From positions 806,001 through 870,000 of the forward strand of contig NZ_JBPWQE010000001.1 of NCBI RefSeq assembly GCF_051811025.1: a DNA stretch of 64,000 nt, read 5' to 3'. Position numbers and translations under genes: made by a program. Positions 43,287 through 50,683 of this stretch are shown here, piece by piece. The notes beneath the pieces are model-generated. The model was not told the DNA's origin, did no database searches, and saw only the letters and a program-made list of their open reading frames with translations. The stretch comes from Tardiphaga sp051811025 (GTDB lineage Bacteria; Pseudomonadota; Alphaproteobacteria; Rhizobiales; Xanthobacteraceae). Within the stretch, counting starts at the first letter, position 1, and every line of letters starts with the position of its first letter.

Positions 43287-44285
43287 ATGTACCAGATCTT
43301 ATGCGTACTGATAGCGACGATCATGTATGGAGCAGCGGCTGGACGTTGTCAGACGCCGCAGGCAGGTATGACGACTACAATCACGTTCCAGTCGTCCACT
43401 TACAGCGATTTTCGTCAGCTGCTTGCGCGAGAAGCAACCGGGGAGGTTACTGTTAGAGCCCAACTCGGTTTTCCCGAAGAGGCTCGGGATCGCTATCCAG
43501 CTGTCATCGTCGTTCACACTCTCGGCGGCTATCGCGACGTCAACGAAGGCTATGTCGCCGCTGAATTGCGCAAGGCAGGCTTCGCCACATTGACCTATGA
43601 TAGTTTTGCTGCGCGCGGAACCGCGGGCGCAGCTCTGTCGGCATTGCCAGGTTATCTGCCGATTGGCGTTGCGGATGCTTACGCCGCTTTACGGTTTCTT
43701 TCGCACGAGCCCCGGATCGACGGCGACCGCATTGCCATCATCGGTTTCTCATACGGTGGTGACGTGGCACATCTCGCCGCATTCGAGATATTGCGAGCGG
43801 CGCTCAATTCCGAACCGAGCCGGTTCGCCGCGCAAGTCGCGTTCTATCCAGGTGGGAATTTCGGCGCGATTGCCGAACCCAACGCCTATACCGGTTCCCC
43901 CGTGCTGATGCTGCTTGGCGAGAAAGACGACAATCTGCCGACGACAAAGGTCGAGAGCTATCTGGCCTACGCGCGCGCCGCCGGGGCGCCGGCCCCGATC
44001 CAAACTGTAATCTTCCCGGGCGCCTACCATGCATGGACGGTCCCCGATCTCACCGTCGCCCGCTTCTACCCGGACTATGTCAGTACGAAAAAATGCCCGC
44101 TCTTGCTGCTCGGGCCGAAGCGGCCGGCCTTGCTCATCGACGGCGAGGCGAAGCCATTCGACCCGACCGCCTTTGCTGCCTGCATCGCCGCAGCGCCAGG
44201 CTATTCGAGGGGATTTGACGCGGCGGTTCGCGCCCGATCGATCGCTGATACAGTTTCCTTCCTTCAACGAAGCATGCGGCTGTAG
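43287..44285 (+). CDS. Exported dienelactone hydrolase-like alpha/beta hydrolase
   Basis: A 332-residue hydrolase with a probable signal peptide (ILCVLIATIMYGAAAG). The alpha/beta core shows VIVVHTLGGYRDVN, FATLTYDSFAARG, and the nucleophile elbow IIGFSYGGDVAH with Ser rather than the Cys of true dienelactone hydrolases; the histidine is in PGAYHAWTV. Substrate unknown. It is not one of the usual XoxF-associated genes, and its codon use looks more AT-tolerant than its neighbours. It lies alone between the ABC operon and the convergent CxxxCW gene, with a 188-base gap upstream, and could be a later insertion into the island. Confidence 0.8.
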   Translation: MYQILCVLIATIMYGAAAGRCQTPQAGMTTTITFQSSTYSDFRQLLAREATGEVTVRAQLGFPEEARDRYPAVIVVHTLGGYRDVNEGYVAAELRKAGFATLTYDSFAARGTAGAALSALPGYLPIGVADAYAALRFLSHEPRIDGDRIAIIGFSYGGDVAHLAAFEILRAALNSEPSRFAAQVAFYPGGNFGAIAEPNAYTGSPVLMLLGEKDDNLPTTKVESYLAYARAAGAPAPIQTVIFPGAYHAWTVPDLTVARFYPDYVSTKKCPLLLLGPKRPALLIDGEAKPFDPTAFAACIAAAPGYSRGFDAAVRARSIADTVSFLQRSMRL

Positions 44286-44462
44286 AGCAGGACAGCTTCT
44301 TTACTGCCCATTCGACTGGGCGTAACTCGTGTTTGCAACAGGATCAAATAATGTCGGCGGATTGCGTCGTGTGATGACAAGCTTGCAGCCAACTACCTCG
44401 CTTTCGTTCAACTCGCATCGATCCGGCCGTGGGCTGGCTACACGTTTAATAAGTCCGCGCCA

Positions 44463-45023
44463 CTACTTCGCCGGCGACCGCGGTTCAGGCTGCGTATCCA
44501 CCAGCGGTAGATCCTCCCACTCCCAACCATCGGTGCCTTCCGGATACCAGACGACATTACTGTAGCCATAGGACAGCGCACGCTTCGCCGCATTCCAGGA
44601 CATCCAGCAATTCGCCTGACAGTAGATCACCAGAAGCGCAGTGGGGTTGCCGGCCGATGCGCGCGCGAGACCATCCTGCAGATAGGTCTCGGTCGCGGCG
44701 GCCAGCCTGCCATAGCCGGTGTCGGGCAGCCACAGGCTGCCCGGAATGTTGCGCCGGGGCGTGTCGCGCCAGACCGTCTCCGGTGGCAAATTGGCCGGTT
44801 TCGGCGGACGCGGCATGACATCAATGAAAGTGCCACGTTTGTCGCGCCAGATCGCCTCGGCCTCTTTCGTCGTAACGACCTGCGCGCCTTTCAGTGTTGC
44901 TGGCACCGGCGCGCGATAATTGTCGGTGCGATAGTCATCAGGTTCGGGCACGGCGTCCTGAGCCTGGGCCGACGTGACCACCATCAGTGCCATCGCGAGA
45001 AGGACGGCGTAACGCACGATCAC
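44463..45023 (-). CDS. PQQ-associated rhodanese-like protein with CxxxCW motif
   Basis: A 186-residue exported protein (signal peptide IVRYAVLLAMALMVVTSAQA) with a rhodanese-like fold. The motif CQANCW in VIYCQANCWMSWNAAKRA stands at the active-site loop, where usual rhodaneses have a single Cys. This corresponds to the PQQ-dependent catabolism-associated CXXCW family (TIGR03865-like). The family is thought to take part in redox or sulfur relay for periplasmic quinoproteins; unproven. GTG at 45023 overlaps the stop of the XoxJ-type gene, so it is translated in coupled fashion. Confidence 0.85.
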   Translation of the reverse strand: MIVRYAVLLAMALMVVTSAQAQDAVPEPDDYRTDNYRAPVPATLKGAQVVTTKEAEAIWRDKRGTFIDVMPRPPKPANLPPETVWRDTPRRNIPGSLWLPDTGYGRLAAATETYLQDGLARASAGNPTALLVIYCQANCWMSWNAAKRALSYGYSNVVWYPEGTDGWEWEDLPLVDTQPEPRSPAK

Positions 45024-45916
45024 GGCGACTTCGCCGCCGCCTCCGGACCGATCGGACGATTGTTCTCATCGAGAATGGGAACGCCGAAATCGAGCAGGAC
45101 CTTATTGATGGCCGGCTGGTTTTCCTGAATCAGCCGGTTGAGCTGCCGCTTCCAGTTCTGATCTGCGGAGCGCACGCCCATGCCGATGCGATAGACGAGG
45201 CGCGGCCCGGTGGTTTCCTTGACCAGCGGCGTGACATGAAGCGGAGGATTGGCATTCTTGGCGTAGAAGCCCGCCATAGGCCCCCACAGGATCGCAGCGT
45301 CGATATCGCCGGATGTGAGGTCCTTGATCATGGCCTGTGCCGATGAATCGATGCGGGTATCGATCACCAACGGATAGGGCTTCGCATTCACCATCAGGCC
45401 ATTGACCGCCATATTGGTGGCCGGCGGCGTCCCCGCCACAATGCCGATATGCTTGCTCTTCAATCTGGCGTCGTCCAGCGTCGTGACGTCATCGAGACCG
45501 GTGCCGGTCTTCGACACCAGCGCATAGGCCGTCCGGTAATAGGGATTGGTCCCCTGGACGAGGTCGTCGCCCTGCGGGAAGCCCATAATGACATCGCAAC
45601 GATGTGCGCCGAGAGTCATGCGAACGAAACCCGTTGCCTGCGGGAAATAGACGTAATCGAGCTTCTTGTGCAGTTTGTCTGCGAACAGCTCGGCGAGCTT
45701 GTTCTCCAGACCCTCGCCCTTCTCATTCGAGAACGGCATGTTGCGCGGATCGGCGCAAACACGCAGCAACTGCGGATCGACCAATTCGATCGAGAGATCG
45801 TCGGTCGCAGCAGTTTGGGCAAGCGCGGTGCATATGCCATCCAGCAATAGCGCACTCGCGAACAGCGACGTGAGTAGCGTGCGACATGTTCCGGATCGTT
45901 CCGCTCGGTGCTGCAT
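45020..45916 (-). CDS. xoxJ: XoxJ/MoxJ-type periplasmic binding protein
   Basis: A 298-residue exported protein of the extracellular solute-binding family 3 fold. After a long signal peptide (to about residue 34) it reads LRVCADPRNMPFSNEKGEG, then HRCDVIMGFPQGDDLVQGTNPYYRTAYALV, and AILWGPMAGFYA, which are the characteristic stretches of quinoprotein-dehydrogenase-associated binding proteins. XoxJ is needed for XoxF methanol dehydrogenase activity in methylotrophs, possibly in its activation; it has no transporter partner. ATG at 45916 has AGG 7 bases upstream. The following gene (CxxxCW) overlaps its stop, and the zinc hydrolase gene is divergent. Confidence 0.88.
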   Translation of the reverse strand: MQHRAERSGTCRTLLTSLFASALLLDGICTALAQTAATDDLSIELVDPQLLRVCADPRNMPFSNEKGEGLENKLAELFADKLHKKLDYVYFPQATGFVRMTLGAHRCDVIMGFPQGDDLVQGTNPYYRTAYALVSKTGTGLDDVTTLDDARLKSKHIGIVAGTPPATNMAVNGLMVNAKPYPLVIDTRIDSSAQAMIKDLTSGDIDAAILWGPMAGFYAKNANPPLHVTPLVKETTGPRLVYRIGMGVRSADQNWKRQLNRLIQENQPAINKVLLDFGVPILDENNRPIGPEAAAKSP

Positions 45917-46070
45917 GCGCTACCTGCCGTTCACATTTGATGGGTGACACGACAAAAACCTAGGCCTCTCGTTTTAAGCGTGCAAGATGCAAAGGGGCGC
46001 TTCCGATGTTGCGCCGCACTTTGCGGGTGATGGCAGGGGCGCTGCTTTCCCGGGGGACATGGAGATGCAA

Positions 46071-46997
46071 ATGACATCTCGCCTTGCGATACATGCAGCG
46101 CTCATCATGCTGGCCATGCTCGCATCTGCTCGCGCGCAACAACAGACTTTAGCGATCAGTGAAATCGCGCCGAGCGTCTTCATGCATCAGGGGCGCATCG
46201 CCCTGATGTCGTCGGATAATGACGGCGCCATCGCCAATATCGGCGTCGTGATCGGCGATCAGGCGGTCGCCGTGATCGACACCGGCGGCAGCGTGCGGGA
46301 AGGGCGGCAACTGCTGGCCGCCATTCGCGCACATACAGACAAGCCCATTCGCTACGTCATCAACACCCATGGCCATCCCGACCATATGTTCGGCAACGCC
46401 GCTTTCGTCGCCGACGGAACCGAGTTCGTCGGTCATGTCAGGCTGCCGCAGGCATTGGCGGCACGCGGACAGTATTATCTCGACGCATTCAGGCGCAGCA
46501 TGGGCGACGCACTGATCGATGACGTCCGTATCGTACCGCCAACCCGGCTCGTCGATGGAGAACTCATACTCGATCTCGGTGGACGCACACTTGTCGTGAA
46601 AGCCTGGCCCACCGCCCATAGCGACAGTGATGTCACGGTATTCGACACGGCGACGAAGACGTTGTTCGCTGGAGATCTGGTCTTTCTCCGCCATATTCCG
46701 GTGCTCGATGGTAGCATCCAGGCGTGGCTCAAGCTGCTGGACGATCTCGCGGCGCTGCCGGCCGAACGCGTCGTTCCCGGCCATGGTCCAGTGAGCGATT
46801 GGCCGCAAGCCCTCGCCGGCGAACGCCGGTATCTCGAAACACTCGCGTCCGGTATCCGCAAGGACGTCATCGACGGCAAACCGATCGCGGCAGCTACGAA
46901 ACACGCGGCAGAAGCCGAACGCGGCAAATGGGAGCTTTTTGACGACTATAACGTCCGCAACGCAACTGCAGCATACTCACAATTTGAATGGGAATGA
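46071..46997 (+). CDS. Quinoprotein relay system zinc metallohydrolase (type 2)
   Basis: A 308-residue exported protein of the metallo-beta-lactamase fold with a signal peptide (MTSRLAIHAALIMLAMLASARA). Zinc ligands are in NTHGHPDHMFGN, with later Asp/His in LFAGDLVFL and VVPGHGPV. It matches the SoxH-related 'quinoprotein relay system zinc metallohydrolase 2' family found with SoxYZ-like carriers in PQQ-enzyme clusters (TIGR04559-like); the SoxYZ-like gene is directly downstream. ATG at 46071, with GGAG 6 bases upstream, is preferred; two other ATG codons precede it at 46059 and 46065. The biochemical reaction is not known. Confidence 0.85.
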   Translation: MTSRLAIHAALIMLAMLASARAQQQTLAISEIAPSVFMHQGRIALMSSDNDGAIANIGVVIGDQAVAVIDTGGSVREGRQLLAAIRAHTDKPIRYVINTHGHPDHMFGNAAFVADGTEFVGHVRLPQALAARGQYYLDAFRRSMGDALIDDVRIVPPTRLVDGELILDLGGRTLVVKAWPTAHSDSDVTVFDTATKTLFAGDLVFLRHIPVLDGSIQAWLKLLDDLAALPAERVVPGHGPVSDWPQALAGERRYLETLASGIRKDVIDGKPIAAATKHAAEAERGKWELFDDYNVRNATAAYSQFEWE

Positions 46998-47052
46998 CCG
47001 CCGGTTGGGTTAGTATCAAGCGCGTCGCTTCTTCCCTTGCGAGGGCCGTTCC

Positions 47053-47883
47053 ATGCCGGAATTTGCAATCCGCAGCGTCTGTGCCGCCATCCTGCTGAGC
47101 GCCGTACTCAGTCCGCATTCTGTGTCCGCGGCTAGTCCGGAGCCTTACGATCCATGGCCGGGGCTGGTTCAGGATATTTTCGACAGCCGACCGATGGAAG
47201 ACGGCAGCAACCTGATTGCACTCGAAATGCCGACGCGCGCAGAGGATGCCGCCATCGTGCCGGTGACGTTGCGCCTTAAGCCCGCGTCGAACGCACGCTC
47301 GCGGGTGGTGACGATCACGCTGGTGATCGACCAGAACCCGGCGCCTATGGCCGCGAAATTCAAGCTCGGGGCTGACGCAAATATCTCGGAGATTTCAACG
47401 CGTGTCCGGATCAACAATTACACCAACGTCCACGCAGTCGCGGAGACCAACGACGGCAAGCTCCATGTGGTGCAAACCTATGTGAAGGCATCCGGTGGCT
47501 GCTCTGCGCCTGCGGCGAAGAATGCTGAAGAGGCCAAGGGCCGGCTGGGCCAGATGCGCTACAGGGAGTTTGCCGGAGCGCAAAACGAGGAAAAAAGCGG
47601 TACGCGTGAAGCGCAGGTCATGATCGGCCACCCCAACAATTCCGGCCTGCAGATGGATCAAGTCACGCAACTCTATATTCCGGCCCTCTATGTCGATCGG
47701 CTCCAGCTATGGCAGGACGACAGCCCGGTCCTGTCGGTGGAGGGCGGGATCTCGATCTCCGAAGACCCGAATATTCGATTCACTTACATCTCAAATGGCG
47801 CAAAGACGTTCCGCGCCGAGGCCAAGGACACCGACGGACATCAGTTCAAGCATGAGTGGAAGATCAATGGCTCCGGCATGTAA
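47053..47883 (+). CDS. Quinoprotein dehydrogenase-associated SoxYZ-like carrier
   Basis: A 276-residue exported protein that fuses SoxY-like and SoxZ-like domains. After a signal peptide (to about residue 26) comes the SoxY part, ending with the cysteine in YVKASGGCSAPA, at the place of the swinging GGCGG arm of true SoxY. The SoxZ-like part follows (EAQVMIGHPNNSGLQMDQVTQLYIPALYV), with an IGHPN segment as in SoxZ. This is the family called quinoprotein dehydrogenase-associated SoxYZ-like carrier (TIGR04557-like). The covalent carrier function is inferred from SoxYZ. Ribosome binding site GAGGG lies 7 bases before ATG. Confidence 0.87.
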   Translation: MPEFAIRSVCAAILLSAVLSPHSVSAASPEPYDPWPGLVQDIFDSRPMEDGSNLIALEMPTRAEDAAIVPVTLRLKPASNARSRVVTITLVIDQNPAPMAAKFKLGADANISEISTRVRINNYTNVHAVAETNDGKLHVVQTYVKASGGCSAPAAKNAEEAKGRLGQMRYREFAGAQNEEKSGTREAQVMIGHPNNSGLQMDQVTQLYIPALYVDRLQLWQDDSPVLSVEGGISISEDPNIRFTYISNGAKTFRAEAKDTDGHQFKHEWKINGSGM

Positions 47884-47909
47884 CGCAGCGCATCATGCAG
47901 ACCATAGCG

Positions 47910-48251
47910 CTAGAAGCAGCGCACTTCAGCCTCGGCCTGGGCGCGCCTGACGTCATTGATGGCGCTGTTGGCCTGCTCCGAGGTTCGGAACTGGGCGCTC
48001 AGGTTGCCGCGCACCTGCGACATGCTCAGCGCCGTTTCCGCAGTGATATAGCGGGCATAGGGCACCAGCGACGCCACGACATCGATCGAGCATGAGCATT
48101 GTTCGATCGATTGCCGGGTCTCGCCATTCGCCTTCATGCAGCCAAAGACATATTCGGCGCGCGCGGAGGTCGGATAATCATTGATCTCCGCCGCCCTTGC
48201 TGACCCCGACAAAACGGCAACGGCCGCAAACGCGACGAGATATCCTGTCAT
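47910..48251 (-). CDS. Small exported cysteine-containing protein of the XoxF cluster
   Basis: A 113-residue exported protein of unknown function. The signal peptide (MTGYLVAFAAVAVLSGSARA) is followed by EINDYPTSARAEYVFGCMKANGE, a CSCSIDVVA element, a helical YITAETALSMSQVRG stretch, and a terminal CF. Four cysteines in the mature part suggest disulfides or metal binding. ATG at 48251 is favoured; an upstream extension of 17 codons has no signal. The gene converges on the SoxYZ-like gene (26-base gap) and is divergent from the next small exported protein. I recall similar short proteins in other XoxF clusters, without an assigned role. Confidence 0.72.
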   Translation of the reverse strand: MTGYLVAFAAVAVLSGSARAAEINDYPTSARAEYVFGCMKANGETRQSIEQCSCSIDVVASLVPYARYITAETALSMSQVRGNLSAQFRTSEQANSAINDVRRAQAEAEVRCF

Positions 48252-48355
48252 TCGATCGAATCCCACGAGAGCCCCAGCGAAGCTGGCGAAGACGACCGGC
48301 AAACTATACTAATAAAATGAAACGGCTCAACAAGCCGAACAGATATGGAGGGGAC

Positions 48356-48712
48356 ATGTCACGCACATCTATATCGATGGCGCTCATACTGCTGCTCATC
48401 GCAAGCCACGCTCATGCTCAAGGCAAAGCCGGCAAGGGCATCAGGCTCTGGAACCTGACGACGTCGACCATTACCGGGTTCCAGCTATCCCCGGCCGGAA
48501 AGCAGCAATGGAGCGCCAACCTGACACTGGCGGACAAGGATAAGGAAGTCGATCATGATGAGCGGCTGCGCATCACGGGGATAGAGCCCGGCAGTTACGA
48601 TGCCAAGGTCAGCTACCCCGAGGCGCGCCAATGCCTGGTCAGGAATATCGAGATCAAGGCCGATGCGGTATTCTCGATTGCGGACAAGGACCTGCAGGAT
48701 TGCAACAAGTAG
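48356..48712 (+). CDS. Small exported beta-rich protein of the XoxF cluster
   Basis: A 118-residue exported protein. Strong GGAGGGG precedes ATG 48356, and a signal peptide (SISMALILLLIASHAHA) follows. The mature part is a likely beta-sandwich: IRLWNLTTSTITGFQLSPAG, then RITGIEPGSYDAKVSYPEA, and ends with KDLQDCNK. Two cysteines (ARQCLVRN and DLQDCNK) may pair. I cannot assign a family. It is divergent from the cysteine protein at 47910 and convergent with the 78-residue gene downstream. Its location inside the island suggests a role in periplasmic methanol oxidation. Confidence 0.7.
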   Translation: MSRTSISMALILLLIASHAHAQGKAGKGIRLWNLTTSTITGFQLSPAGKQQWSANLTLADKDKEVDHDERLRITGIEPGSYDAKVSYPEARQCLVRNIEIKADAVFSIADKDLQDCNK

Positions 48713-48722
48713 CGCCCGGTCG

Positions 48723-48959
48723 TTAGCCGACCTTTGTTCCCTGCGCAGTATCAGCCTTGTCATGGCTATGCGGATATTCGCAGCGCCACTTCACCGCGGT
48801 CCATTTCGGGTGTTCGCCAATCCACTGGGCGATGTAGGGCGGCGCCGCCATGGCACATTGATGCAGTGAGAAGTCCGCGGTGAACGACAGATTTCGTTCT
48901 TCGCAGGTGTTTGGTGACGTCACCGCGCAGACTGTCAGGATCAGATTGATCATATTCAT
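48723..48959 (-). CDS. Small cysteine-containing protein of unknown function
   Basis: A 78-residue protein beginning with a short hydrophobic segment (MNMINLILTVCAV) and holding cysteines in SPNTCEERNLSF, LHQCAMAAPPY and VKWRCEYPH, a spacing pattern that recurs in small proteins of alphaproteobacteria. The tail is hydrophilic (SHDKADTAQG). No signal peptidase site is clear, so it may be membrane-tethered or secreted. It converges on the preceding small exported gene with 10 bases between stops. Function unknown; the coding call rests on base composition and the regular cysteine/tryptophan pattern. Confidence 0.6.
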   Translation of the reverse strand: MNMINLILTVCAVTSPNTCEERNLSFTADFSLHQCAMAAPPYIAQWIGEHPKWTAVKWRCEYPHSHDKADTAQGTKVG

Positions 48960-49038
48960 GTCGGCATCCCTGATCGTTCACTGGACGATAACATCTGAAA
49001 TACGCGCCCGTCAGCGCGAAGTTTCGGCGATTTCCAGG

Positions 49039-49911
49039 CTAAAAATTGATCCCGTAAACCAGACGGGCCTGGTGGCGCTCAAAATTGACCAGATCCAGCG
49101 TCGATCCTGGCACCTCCGAGCGGCCCCATAATTGGGTGCTCCAGCTTGCAGTCAGCCGTGATCGGTCCGAAAGCTGGAAATAGGCGGTTGGCCCGACGAA
49201 CAGCGCCTGACCAGCCAGCTCGCCAAGGCCGATCCCTTCATATCGGCGCATATAGCGCGCCTCGCCTCCGAGAAGGATGCCGGGACGCACCTGCATCATG
49301 ACGCCGAGCGCCGCTCCGATGCTCGCCTCGCGTTCCCGCGTTCCGGTATCGACATAGCGCGTCCATTCCGGCTGATAGATCAGATTGAGCGCCGCAACAG
49401 CGACATCAGGGACGATCTCGCGATCGAAGGCCAGCGTCAGCCCTGTGCCGTAGCTCCTGACCCGCGCTGCGCTCGTTTCGTCGATCCCGTTGAACTGTGT
49501 GTCGATCGCGAGCGTCATGCCGACGGGGGCCGTCTCGCGATCAAGAAATCTGTAGCGAAAGTCCAGTGATGCCCCTTGCCAGGCAAGCGTGCGCTGATCG
49601 GCGAACCCGGGAACACCAGTGATCCGATGGGCTGAGAAACTGCTGCCGATCTCGATGCGAATGTCCTTGGCGGGAACGAACTCCAGTTCGAATTCCTGCT
49701 CGCCCGCGCGATAGCGCCCGCCGGATTTGCCGAATCGCCCGGTCGTCTCGCTCTGGAATTCCCGCTCGCCCACCCGGCCGACGTCACTACCGATCATGAA
49801 GCCGAAAATATGCTCGGTATCGATATCACCGGCCTGCACGCGTGGCACGGCCAGCGTGCTGAATGCAAGAATCGCCGCGTAGACTGTCCTGACGCCGCGC
49901 TGCACCTGCAT
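49039..49911 (-). CDS. Exported beta-barrel-like outer-membrane protein
   Basis: A 290-residue exported protein: signal peptide (about residues 1-27, ending RVQA), then alternating polar/hydrophobic strands such as RIEIGSSFSAHRITG, ASLDFRYRFLD, SYGTGLTLAFDRE and TAYFQLSDRSRLTASWSTQLWG, and a terminal phenylalanine in ARLVYGINF. This is the look of a small outer-membrane beta-barrel with 10-12 strands. No specific family is recognised. It is divergent from the EthD-like gene and lies in the middle of the XoxF island, so a pore for methanol, lanthanide or a chelator is possible but speculative. Confidence 0.72.
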   Translation of the reverse strand: MQVQRGVRTVYAAILAFSTLAVPRVQAGDIDTEHIFGFMIGSDVGRVGEREFQSETTGRFGKSGGRYRAGEQEFELEFVPAKDIRIEIGSSFSAHRITGVPGFADQRTLAWQGASLDFRYRFLDRETAPVGMTLAIDTQFNGIDETSAARVRSYGTGLTLAFDREIVPDVAVAALNLIYQPEWTRYVDTGTREREASIGAALGVMMQVRPGILLGGEARYMRRYEGIGLGELAGQALFVGPTAYFQLSDRSRLTASWSTQLWGRSEVPGSTLDLVNFERHQARLVYGINF

Positions 49912-50080
49912 CCAATCCTGTCAACGAAGAGAGACGTATATATAAAGATAACGCACCGCGCGAGCCTAGTCGAAATTGGCTCAGCCGCGAAGACGTCTCT
50001 GCGATTGACTTGAACATCGCAACAGGATCGGTTGCTATACGCATGCGGCGCGCCGTTAGTGCCAATAGTCAGGGAAGGAT

Positions 50081-50395
50081 ATGTCCATGGCGAGACTCCT
50101 GGTCCTCTACAAAACACCGAAGAAGCCCGCAGCCTTCGACAAATACTATCAATCTGTACATATCCCGCTGGCAAAGAAGATTCCGGGGCTGAGACACTAT
50201 GGTGTCAGTACAGGGGCCGTCACAACGCCGACGGGTGACAGCGATATTCATCTGGTCGCTGCGCTGGATTTCGAATCGGTTGCAGCGCTCAAGCTGGGCC
50301 TCGCCTCGCCGGAAGGGCAGGCCGCGGCAGGCGACCTCGCGAACTTCGCGGATGGAGGTGTCGATCTCCTGATCTTCGATACGAAGGACGTCTGA
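50081..50395 (+). CDS. EthD family protein
   Basis: A 104-residue protein of the EthD/dimeric alpha-beta barrel type. The pattern LLVLYKTPKKPAAFDKYYQSVHIPLAKKIPGL matches the family core, in which the (Y)xxxHxPL segment is conserved, and FADGGVDLLIFDTKDV ends the fold. EthD-type proteins include small enzymes or accessory proteins of oxygenase pathways; the role here is unknown. Two starts are possible, ATG 50081 and ATG 50087, both within reach of AGGGAAGG. It stands alone between the beta-barrel gene (divergent) and pqqA (convergent). Confidence 0.82.
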   Translation: MSMARLLVLYKTPKKPAAFDKYYQSVHIPLAKKIPGLRHYGVSTGAVTTPTGDSDIHLVAALDFESVAALKLGLASPEGQAAAGDLANFADGGVDLLIFDTKDV

Positions 50396-50482
50396 CAGCC
50401 GCAACGCGCGTTCAACGGCCTCTGCCCGGCTCACAAACCGCAGTCTGCGAGCCGGGAGAGATCGATCAAGACGATCAATCTG

Positions 50483-50563
50483 TCACTTACGGGCCGCGCA
50501 GGCGTACATGTTGATTTCCATGCCGACCTGCACTTCCACGATCTTCGGAGTCTTCCAGCTCAT
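50483..50563 (-). CDS. pqqA: PqqA, precursor peptide of the cofactor PQQ
   Basis: A 26-codon gene encoding the ribosomal peptide from which pyrroloquinoline quinone is made. The sequence reads MSWKTPKIVEVQVGMEIN then MYACAARK; the essential Glu16 and Tyr20 stand in the E-x-x-x-Y arrangement that PqqE cross-links. A good ribosome binding site (GAGGAG) lies 6-7 bases before ATG, and a promoter-like pair lies upstream (50604-50632). No pqqB, C, D or E gene follows, so this is a pqqA detached from the rest of the pathway. It is 120 bases downstream of an AraC regulator gene on the same strand, and 1.5 kb from xoxF, whose cofactor it supplies. Confidence 0.92.
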   Translation of the reverse strand: MSWKTPKIVEVQVGMEINMYACAARK

Positions 50564-50603
50564 CTTGGTCTCCTCAGAGGTTGCGCGATGATTGCGCCGC
50601 CCG

Positions 50604-50632
50604 ACGATAAGCAGTGAGGCGACGTCTTTCAA
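50604..50632 (-). promoter_or_regulatory. Candidate promoter for pqqA
   Basis: On the minus strand TTGAAA (50627-50632) and TATCGT (50604-50609) are 17 bases apart, five of six and four of six matches to the sigma-70 consensus. A start near 50597 would give a leader of about 34 bases before pqqA. This supports separate transcription of pqqA rather than read-through only. Confidence 0.45.
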
Positions 50633-50683
50633 CTTAACTCGTCAGGTTGCGGCGCAAAATGTGCACGACCAACCGAAGTGCAA

